Assembly: GCF_024721995.1 (NCBI RefSeq)
Contig: NZ_JANQBC010000005.1
Coordinates: 62,001-126,000, forward strand
Origin: Paenibacillus radicibacter
GTDB taxonomy: Bacteria; Bacillota; Bacilli; Paenibacillales; NBRC-103111
Length of the DNA: 64,000 nucleotides
Reading direction: 5' to 3'
Both the position numbers and the translations under genes were made by a program. Position 1 is the stretch's first letter. Every line of letters starts with the position of its first letter. The notes under the pieces were generated by a model, which was not told the origin of the DNA, ran no database searches, and saw nothing but the letters and a program-made list of their open reading frames with translations. Of this stretch, positions 58,765 to 64,000 are shown in pieces.

Positions 58765-59556
58765 CTAGGCTTGTCTTTGATGGTCGTAGCAATAGATTTT
58801 GTTGTTAAATCTTTTGGATTGGGATATACAGAATTGCTTCACTTTCTCGGATACGGGTTTATGGCAGACTGCACAAGTATGTATTTCAATCCGATCTACA
58901 CTATTGTTCTCCGAAGAAGATTCTTTACTTGGTTGAGTAATCTCATCTGTTTTTAGAGTTGTTGCCGCATGGATATTAGCTAATTGCGCTATCAAATATT
59001 CTCGGTCCCATAGTGAAACCCCTAATTTCTTCGCACCTTCACGCGCTTGTTCAGTAAAACCGCTATTTGTAATGACCCAAGCCTCATCACATTTATAGAC
59101 ATCTTTGCTTGTATAAGCCTGTTGAATGGCTTCATAACCAACATTTTTTTGCCAACGTTTGGCTTGGATGACGACCTTCTTATTAGTAGAGGTCAGAATA
59201 AGATCTGCACCATAATCACCTTGTCCACCTGTACGTTTCACTTGCCAGCCTTGTTTTTTAAAATAACGTTCTAAATATCTTTCAAACATAGTGCCGCTCA
59301 TCGAATCAATTTCTTGAATGTTTGCACGTTCAAGCTTGCTCTGTCGATTTGCAATTGTTATGGCGATCGCGATAACAAGTATTACTGCAAGAGAGATTAG
59401 CAGGACATTAACCAACATTGGAAACATAATATTTCCTAAATATTTCTTGATTAAGATAAAGTTCATCGCTTCAAAAAAAGTAATTCCAACGACCAGTTTA
59501 ATACCTGTTTCAATTAACATTTCATGAATCGCTTGTTTCTTTTTCCTTCGAGCCAT
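58765..59556 (-). CDS. Membrane-anchored Mrr-like restriction endonuclease with zinc ribbon
   Basis: A 263-residue protein with two membrane helices (about 20-38 and 44-68), a PD-(D/E)xK nuclease domain of the Mrr_cat type (start MSGTMFERYLERYFKKQGW; active site Asp118 and Gln131-x-Lys133 in GDYGADLILT and VVIQAKRW), and a C-terminal Cys/His cluster CAVCHKPV...YCYDH resembling a zinc ribbon. This type is widespread in Firmicutes and may cut modified or foreign DNA at the membrane. Its exact role is not established. AAGTGAGGTG precedes ATG 59556. It is the distal partner of a divergent pair with the leader-peptide locus. Confidence 0.87.
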   Translation of the reverse strand: MARRKKKQAIHEMLIETGIKLVVGITFFEAMNFILIKKYLGNIMFPMLVNVLLISLAVILVIAIAITIANRQSKLERANIQEIDSMSGTMFERYLERYFKKQGWQVKRTGGQGDYGADLILTSTNKKVVIQAKRWQKNVGYEAIQQAYTSKDVYKCDEAWVITNSGFTEQAREGAKKLGVSLWDREYLIAQLANIHAATTLKTDEITQPSKESSSENNSVDRIEIHTCAVCHKPVSEKVKQFCISQSKRFNNKIYCYDHQRQA

Positions 59557-59701
59557 AATACACCTCACTTAACTTTTTGTATAACGCTTTCATTTTTATA
59601 AAAAATAGATAGTAAAATTATGGTACAATACAGTTAAGTTTTTGTCATAAGATAATTACGAAAACTCTTATCTTTAATGATCCGAAAGGAGGTCCGCCAA
59701 G

Positions 59702-59779
59702 ATGAAATATTTCAATACCAATTTGGATATTCGCTCTGTACAAAGTCTAAATGACGAACAACGGCGGTTGTTTGTATAG
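59702..59779 (+). CDS. 25-residue leader peptide
   Basis: The frame MKYFNTNLDIRSVQSLNDEQ followed by RRLFV and a stop is preceded by AAAGGAGGT, the strongest ribosome binding site in this part of the window, 8 bases before the ATG. Its second half overlaps the left arm of a 20-bp RNA stem whose right arm lies past the stop codon. The next gene starts 111 bases after the stop with its ribosome binding site held in a second hairpin. The arrangement is that of a translational attenuator in which the ribosome's position on this peptide decides downstream folding. I do not recognise the peptide itself. Confidence 0.65.
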   Translation: MKYFNTNLDIRSVQSLNDEQRRLFV

Positions 59780-59880
59780 AGCATGCTTGACTTAAAGACC
59801 GCTATTAATTTTTAGTTAATTAAAAATTAGTTTGTCATTTGGACTTTGTCCCCTTAAAAAAGATTAAACATTTTAAGGAG
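59740..59880 (+). promoter_or_regulatory. Structured leader sequestering the ribosome binding site
   Basis: Bases 59740-59759 and 59830-59849 pair over 20 positions in RNA with no mismatch; the only two departures from Watson-Crick are G-U pairs. Inside lies TAATTTTTA-gttaat-TAAAAATTA (59806-59829). After the long stem, CCTTAAAA (59852-59859) pairs with TTTTAAGG (59871-59878), hiding the AAGGAG ribosome binding site of the next gene. A ribosome stalled on the leader peptide would open the long stem. Confidence 0.6.
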
Positions 59881-59890
59881 CGAAGCGAAA

Positions 59891-60157
59891 ATGAAATATA
59901 CTAATGCTGAAATCGTATTACCGGATCACTTACTCAAGGAAATTCAAAAATATGTACATGGTGGCTTGATCTACGTCCCGAAAAAAGAAGGTGCTCGTAC
60001 CAAATGGGGTGAAAACTCCGGAAGTCGGCAGTATCTGAAGCAGCGTAATGCGGAGATCCGTAAGCTCTTCTCAGCCGGTACGAAGATTGATGACCTCCAA
60101 GTGCAATATTGCCTTTCCTTTGATAGCATTAAGAAAATTGTGTATACCAAGACTTGA
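59891..60157 (+). CDS. CD3324-family putative DNA-binding protein
   Basis: An 88-residue protein (MKYTNAEIVLPDHLLKEIQ...VHGGLIYVPKKEGARTKWG...RNAEIRKLFSAGTKIDDLQVQY) of the short CD3324 family, related to Mor-type phage transcription activators. The C-terminal half forms a helix-turn-helix (DLQVQYCLSFDSIKKIVY). The AAGGAG ribosome binding site is paired in a leader hairpin, so expression is likely to be regulated at translation by the upstream peptide. The targets are unknown; the divergent Mrr-like nuclease gene is one candidate. A terminator follows. Confidence 0.82.
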   Translation: MKYTNAEIVLPDHLLKEIQKYVHGGLIYVPKKEGARTKWGENSGSRQYLKQRNAEIRKLFSAGTKIDDLQVQYCLSFDSIKKIVYTKT

Positions 60158-60162
60158 CGACA

Positions 60163-60217
60163 AAGTCACATTGGATACTTATGGATCTGTCCGTAAGCGT
60201 TCCGATGTGGCTTTTTT
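60163..60217 (+). terminator. Intrinsic terminator
   Basis: AAGTCACATTGG (60163-60174) pairs with CCGATGTGGCTT (60202-60213), followed by T. Confidence 0.8.
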
Positions 60218-60322
60218 GTGTAATGAAGCTTTTTTGTGTAATAAATGGTTTAGATTGTTTAAGATATTTCATCACGGTAGCCCACTTCTTATAATGAACA
60301 TGTAAGTAAGGAGGCGATCACA

Positions 60323-61210
60323 ATACATATCCGTAATTACAAATCAGAAGATGCCGAGGACGTTAAGAAGTTTAATCAGATTTATTATTGGTGCTATCAG
60401 TTTAATGGTGATTTTGTGAAGGATAATATTTTGTGTGCAGAATTGAATGGACAGGTCGTAGCATCGGGGCACCTAGAACCGACAGATACGTGCTATTATC
60501 TTGAAAATGAAGGCAAGGATTCGAACTACGCACATCGGTTCACACTTGATACGGACTCAGTTGGACATGAAGAGGCAGAACTTAAAATATTCGAACGTTT
60601 GATGGAGCGTGCAGCGGAAATCAGTCGTTCCTACCCCGATAAACGCATTCAGGTTGGGTGTCATTGTGACTATCAAGACTTGGAACAGATTAATTATTTG
60701 TTATCTAAAGGTTTCCACCATGCTTGGAACTATTTTATTTTGAAAAGAGACTTAACACAGCCCTTGCCTACATTTGCACCAATCGAAGGTATTGAAATTA
60801 AGCGTTGGGCGATGGAAACACATTCAGAGAGAGAGCAATATCTGCAAGCAGAAAAGGTTAGTTCAGACGGTGAAACATGGAGCATGGCAAGGCTGGTTTG
60901 GTATATGCATGGGCCAGAGTGGGATACGTTCACGGCGTTTCATGGAGATCAACCGATTAGCAGCTGTATGACATGGGGAATATCAGAGGAAAGAAGTGCA
61001 ACGGAGCAAATATTTACACACCCCGATTATCGTAAGCAAGGAATCGCGAAGCGTACGATAGTTGAGGCGATGAAGTTTCTAAGAGATGAGAAGAAGAGAA
61101 CGGAAGCAACACTAGGCGTTGTAGGTAACAATCAACCCGCGATTAACCTGTATAAATCCCTTGGTTATGAACTGATCGATGTCCATCTATTAATGGTGAA
61201 AGATATATAA
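60323..61210 (+). CDS. GNAT acetyltransferase with ATA at the expected start
   Basis: The coherent protein begins upstream of any canonical start: from 60323 the frame reads (ATA)HIRNYKSEDAEDVKKFNQIYYW and continues without a break to 61210, giving 295 residues with two GNAT domains. The C-terminal one carries IFTHPDYRKQGIAKRTIVEA, the acetyl-CoA loop. AAGGAGG at 60308-60314 is exactly 8 bases before the ATA codon. The first in-frame canonical start is GTG 60416, which has no ribosome binding site and would delete the first N-terminal strand and helix. Either ATA is used inefficiently or the start codon has been lost. The substrate is unknown. Confidence 0.75.
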   Translation: MHIRNYKSEDAEDVKKFNQIYYWCYQFNGDFVKDNILCAELNGQVVASGHLEPTDTCYYLENEGKDSNYAHRFTLDTDSVGHEEAELKIFERLMERAAEISRSYPDKRIQVGCHCDYQDLEQINYLLSKGFHHAWNYFILKRDLTQPLPTFAPIEGIEIKRWAMETHSEREQYLQAEKVSSDGETWSMARLVWYMHGPEWDTFTAFHGDQPISSCMTWGISEERSATEQIFTHPDYRKQGIAKRTIVEAMKFLRDEKKRTEATLGVVGNNQPAINLYKSLGYELIDVHLLMVKDI

Positions 61211-61305
61211 AACTGGATTTTTCGCCTAAAAATTTGCTCAAAATCGCTTATCACGATAAAATTAGATAGAAATACACTTTTATTGTGGAAAGTGAGCGAA
61301 AAAAT

Positions 61306-62022
61306 ATGGGACGCAAGTGGAACAATATTAAGGATAAGAAAGCTTCTAAGGATAGTAGCACAAGTAAGATCTACGCAAAATTCGGTAAAGAAATTTACGT
61401 AGCCGCGAAGCAAGGGGAGCCAAATCCGGAGTCTAACCAAGCTTTGAAATTCGTTGTTGAGCGCGCTAAAACATACAATGTACCAAGAGCGATTATCGAT
61501 CGTGCAATTGAGAAAGCAAAAGGTGGTTCCGATGAGAACTACGACGAGCTTCGTTATGAAGGCTTTGGACCGAATGGTTCCATGGTTATCGTGGATGCTC
61601 TTACGAACAACGTAAACCGTACAGCATCTGAAGTGCGTGCAGCATTCAATAAGAATGGCGGCAACATGGGTGTGAGTGGATCTGTTAATTATATGTTCGA
61701 TCAAACAGCGGTTATCGGTATCGAAGGCAAGTCAGCTGAAGAAGCATTAGAGATTCTAATGAACGCTGATCTAGATGTACGTGATATTTTGGAAGAGGAA
61801 GAAGCAGTTATCATTTACGCTGCACCTGAGCAGTTCAGTGCTGTACAAGATGCTTTCAAGCAAGAAGGTATCACTGAATTTACAGTAGCGGAACTCACTA
61901 TGCTTCCACAGAACTACATTGAGCTTACCGAAGATGTACAAGCTCAATTTGAGAAGATGCTGGATGTACTTGAAGACTTGGAAGATGTTCAACAAGTGTA
62001 TCACAACGTGGATTCTGAATAA
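61306..62022 (+). CDS. yeeI: YebC/PmpR family protein
   Basis: A 238-residue protein of the YebC family: [40 protein letters not shown] and [17 protein letters not shown], of the shorter YeeI type found in Bacillales. Family members act as translation factors that help ribosomes through proline stretches or as transcriptional regulators. AAAGTGAG precedes ATG 61306; a GTG at 61285 lies in front of that site. Downstream, half of a hairpin is followed by an IS3-family element. Confidence 0.93.
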   Translation: MGRKWNNIKDKKASKDSSTSKIYAKFGKEIYVAAKQGEPNPESNQALKFVVERAKTYNVPRAIIDRAIEKAKGGSDENYDELRYEGFGPNGSMVIVDALTNNVNRTASEVRAAFNKNGGNMGVSGSVNYMFDQTAVIGIEGKSAEEALEILMNADLDVRDILEEEEAVIIYAAPEQFSAVQDAFKQEGITEFTVAELTMLPQNYIELTEDVQAQFEKMLDVLEDLEDVQQVYHNVDSE

Positions 62023-62076
62023 TTGTAATGAGAAATTGGTCATAACCCAGTCAAGTAGACAAGAATAAAAAGACAT

Positions 62077-62943
62077 CTATGCTGCGACCGTTTCTCGGTA
62101 TTCCACCGGGGAACGGTCGTTTAGTTTCTTCTGAAAGCGTTCGTAATTATAGAATGCAACGTACTCTTGGATCGCCTTATCCAATTCAGAAACTGATGGT
62201 AAATTGGTTAGGTAAATCTTTTCGGTCTTCAGATGGGAAAAGAACGATTCAATACAGGCGTTGTCATAGCAGTTCCCACGCCTAGAGTGGCTGCCGATGA
62301 TCCCAAGCCTTGTGAGTTTGCTGTTAAACGGTTTTGAGGTGTACTGAAACCCTTGGTCAGAATGCAGGAGAACACCGGTAAGGTCTACTTTCTCACTAAG
62401 GATATCTATTGTTTTTGTAACAAGTAAGAGATCGTTTCTCTCAGACAGATGCCAGGCTACGATCTCGTTGTTGTATAGATCTTGAATAACGGAGAGATAC
62501 ATAAAGCGTTCTCCAACACGAATGTAAGTAATATCCGTAACCAATTTACGAAGAGGCGCTTCTGCATGGAACTGCCGTTCCAGTCGATTGGGATGAACAA
62601 CTGACGCCTGCTTACCGAAATAGCGTCGCTTTTTTCGGATCATAGAGCGAATACCAAGTTTCTTCATAAGTCGATAAACACGTTTGTGATTCACGTGTAG
62701 CCCTTCACGTTTCAAAGCCACCGTCATACGCAAGTAACCAAAGTACGGATGTAGTCGGTGTATCGCCATGATATGGTCCTCAAGTATCTTCTCTTGTAGC
62801 ACATGCGAATTCGGATGGTATAGCTTCTTACGCCATTTGTAATAACCTGCGCGCGAGACTTCAGCTAATGTTAGCAGCCATTTTAACGGATACTTTAGCC
62901 TCAACTCCTCAATGATTTCGCATCGACTTGATTTACTCGTCAC
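62077..62943 (-). CDS. IS3-family transposase OrfB (catalytic part)
   Basis: A 288-residue DDE integrase-type transposase with an HTH_21 segment (YFGYLRMTVALKREG, then VYRLMKKLGI) and the catalytic core: Asp in VTDITYIRV, Asp in LLHSDQGFQY and Glu in NACIESFFSHLK. It is encoded in the -1 frame relative to OrfA and overlaps it by four bases. It is probably made mainly as an OrfAB fusion through a slippery A-AAA-AAG about 30 bases before the end of OrfA. The reading frame is intact, so the element may be active. Confidence 0.93.
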   Translation of the reverse strand: MTSKSSRCEIIEELRLKYPLKWLLTLAEVSRAGYYKWRKKLYHPNSHVLQEKILEDHIMAIHRLHPYFGYLRMTVALKREGLHVNHKRVYRLMKKLGIRSMIRKKRRYFGKQASVVHPNRLERQFHAEAPLRKLVTDITYIRVGERFMYLSVIQDLYNNEIVAWHLSERNDLLLVTKTIDILSEKVDLTGVLLHSDQGFQYTSKPFNSKLTRLGIIGSHSRRGNCYDNACIESFFSHLKTEKIYLTNLPSVSELDKAIQEYVAFYNYERFQKKLNDRSPVEYRETVAA

Positions 62944-63239
62944 TCCTTGTGTAGATTTGGATACCGCTTTTTTAAGTACTCGATCTCCGCCTTTAAATAC
63001 GCCATTTCTTCTTCTACGCTTGCAAACTTGGACTTTGGTCGTCCTTTACGAAAGGCTTCCTGTTCAAGCGGTTGCCCTTTTCGGTAACGCTTCATCCATA
63101 CTTCTACCTGCGTCTTATTTCGAATTCCAAGTTGTTTAGCAACCTCACGATATGACATATTGCTCTCGGTTACCAGTCTTACTGCTTCCATTTTTATCTC
63201 TTCAGAGTACCTATTATTCGTACGGCTTCGTTCATCCAT
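62940..63239 (-). CDS. IS3-family transposase OrfA
   Basis: A 99-residue protein with a helix-turn-helix (SYREVAKQLGIRNKTQVEVW) and a C-terminal leucine-zipper-like helix (VEEEMAYLKAEIEYLKKRY), as in other IS3 OrfA proteins that bind the element ends. A slippery heptamer A AAA AAG near its end lets ribosomes shift to the OrfB frame, giving the fused transposase. The frame is intact. Confidence 0.92.
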   Translation of the reverse strand: MDERSRTNNRYSEEIKMEAVRLVTESNMSYREVAKQLGIRNKTQVEVWMKRYRKGQPLEQEAFRKGRPKSKFASVEEEMAYLKAEIEYLKKRYPNLHKE

Positions 63240-63353
63240 GAAAAAATCCCCTCTGGTTGATAACGTTTATAAGTCCATCTTAACAGATGTCTCTTTTACG
63301 TTGTCTACCATGAGGGGATATTACCAACGGGGTGTCTTTTTTGCATTTTATAC

Positions 63354-63384
63354 TTGACTTCAACGTTAACGTGAATGTTTTAAT
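63354..63384 (+). promoter_or_regulatory. MerR-type promoter and operator
   Basis: TTGACT (63354-63359), a 19-base spacer and TTTAAT (63379-63384) have the long spacing typical of MerR-activated promoters. The spacer contains the palindrome TTCAACGTTAACGTGAA (63359-63375), the usual MerR binding position. Confidence 0.75.
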
Positions 63385-63435
63385 AATGGCATAACGAATT
63401 GAGTATTGTGAATATATGAGGGGAGATGATTATTT

Positions 63436-64000
63436 ATTTACTCGATTGGTGATATTCTTAGTAAAATTGCGATCAGTAGAAGAACGCTGCATTACTACGA
63501 TCAAATCGATTTGCTGAAGCCGACAATATCCAAAGATAACGGCTATCGATATTACGATGACAACGCCTTGATAAAATTACAAACGATTCTTTCCCTAAAG
63601 TCCATGGATTACACGCTGGATCAGATCAAACATTTTTTTGAGTCAAACCTGGTATCAAATACAGAGGAGGAAGAAGATCCTTGGATCCCATTGTTGCATG
63701 CACAAATTGATCATGCTGCAATGAAAATTGAGGAGTTAAGAAGAAAACAATTTATTACGAGGAGTGTGCTTCATACGATTCAATTGTCGGGGAAACGCAC
63801 GGAAGACAATGTGCAGCAATTGATTAAGAATTTGGATAGTCCATATTTCAGTGATGGAGTTATTCCAGCTTCATTCCCATCTGATTACTTTAATGAACGG
63901 GAAGTTGAGATACTTAAGCAGTTACCCTTGCTAGGAAGTGATGACCCCCGGATTGAGGAGGCGCTCATACTGCTAAAGAAAACACGGGCGTTGATGAATG
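63436..64000 (+). CDS. MerR family regulator, 3' end outside window, ATT at expected start
   Basis: From 63436 the frame reads (ATT)YSIGDILSKIAISRRTLHYY, then DQIDLLKPTISKDNGYRYY, the standard MerR winged-helix start, followed by a dimerisation helix and an effector region that runs off the window. The codon where other MerR proteins have ATG is ATT; an AGGGGAG lies 10 bases upstream. No ATG, GTG or in-frame TTG precedes the DNA-binding domain. The protein is otherwise undamaged for 188 codons. The MerR-type promoter just upstream suggests autoregulation; the effector gene must lie beyond the window. Confidence 0.85.
   Translation, partial: MYSIGDILSKIAISRRTLHYYDQIDLLKPTISKDNGYRYYDDNALIKLQTILSLKSMDYTLDQIKHFFESNLVSNTEEEEDPWIPLLHAQIDHAAMKIEELRRKQFITRSVLHTIQLSGKRTEDNVQQLIKNLDSPYFSDGVIPASFPSDYFNEREVEILKQLPLLGSDDPRIEEALILLKKTRALMN

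Larger units (their letters stand above)
62054..63310 (-). mobile_element. IS3-family insertion sequence
   Basis: Two overlapping transposase frames are flanked by imperfect terminal repeats: GTAGACAAGAATAAAAAGAC at the left (from 62055) and, reversed, GTAGACAACGTAAAAGAGAC at the right (to 63308). The length, about 1.26 kb, and OrfA/OrfB organisation fit the IS3 family (IS150 group). A clear target duplication cannot be assigned because the outermost bases differ. The element lies in the loop of an inverted repeat downstream of yebC. Confidence 0.9.

Noticed and set aside
1-64000. CRISPR arrays, rRNA or complete tRNA genes
   Set aside because: No spaced identical repeats of 24-40 bases and no complete cloverleaf were seen; only the partial tmRNA qualifies as an RNA gene.

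Overview
The window reads as a chromosomal segment of a spore-forming, Paenibacillus-like member of the Bacillales. The reasons are strong AAGGAGG-type ribosome binding sites, a sporulenol-type terpene cyclase, collagen-like surface proteins, secreted multi-domain carbohydrate-active enzymes with signal peptides, an ECF41-type sigma factor, and many TetR, HxlR and PadR one-component regulators. The assignment is an inference from gene content; no ribosomal marker is present apart from the 3' half of tmRNA.

Layout. Positions 1-106 are the 3' end of tmRNA. Behind it, up to about 6.6 kb, lies a patchwork containing at least two diverged copies of the tmRNA 3' end (1742 and 6561), which looks like an old integration hot spot: a TetR/glycosyltransferase pair, a decayed gene, a collagen-like gene, a terpene cyclase and a TetR/membrane-protein pair. 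From 6.6 to 15.4 kb come a MazG-like protein, an SGNH-fold protein, a TetR/ABC exporter operon with codon use unlike its neighbours, a two-component system and hydrolases. From 15.4 to 21.4 kb, two drug-efflux-type MFS transporters with their HxlR/TetR regulators flank a second collagen-like gene. The two collagen-like genes are the same 863-bp unit, and each is followed by a fragment of a different MFS-transporter homologue.

From 21.4 to 33 kb are a beta-galactosidase-like enzyme with its sugar symporter, two metallo-beta-lactamase-fold proteins, an isochorismatase-like hydrolase, a GNAT acetyltransferase, an EamA transporter, a prolyl-hydroxylase-like oxygenase and small membrane proteins. 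From 33 to 49.5 kb secreted proteins (beta-helix, foldase-like lipoprotein, metallophosphoesterase, GH18 chitinase) surround a PadR/DUF2812/two-component/ABC-transporter locus and an ECF41 sigma factor with its probable carboxymuconolactone-decarboxylase target. From 49.5 to 58 kb come a LytTR regulator fused to a degenerate ABC ATPase beside an ABC exporter, and a 1695-residue pseudokinase/AAA/GAF/histidine-kinase protein with its NarL-type response regulator. The last 6 kb hold an Mrr-like nuclease, a short transcription-factor-like gene behind a leader peptide and a structured leader, yebC/yeeI, an IS3-family element and the start of a MerR regulator.

How the genes work together: most of the window is small regulator-plus-effector modules for sensing and removing toxic compounds, extracellular polysaccharide use, and spore-surface or late-sporulation functions. 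The most unusual signals are the translational-attenuator-like leader at 59.7-59.9 kb, the tmRNA 3'-end copies, the MFS/collagen mosaic, sigmaE/K-like promoters in front of both collagen genes and the terpene cyclase, and two genes whose expected start codon is ATA or ATT.
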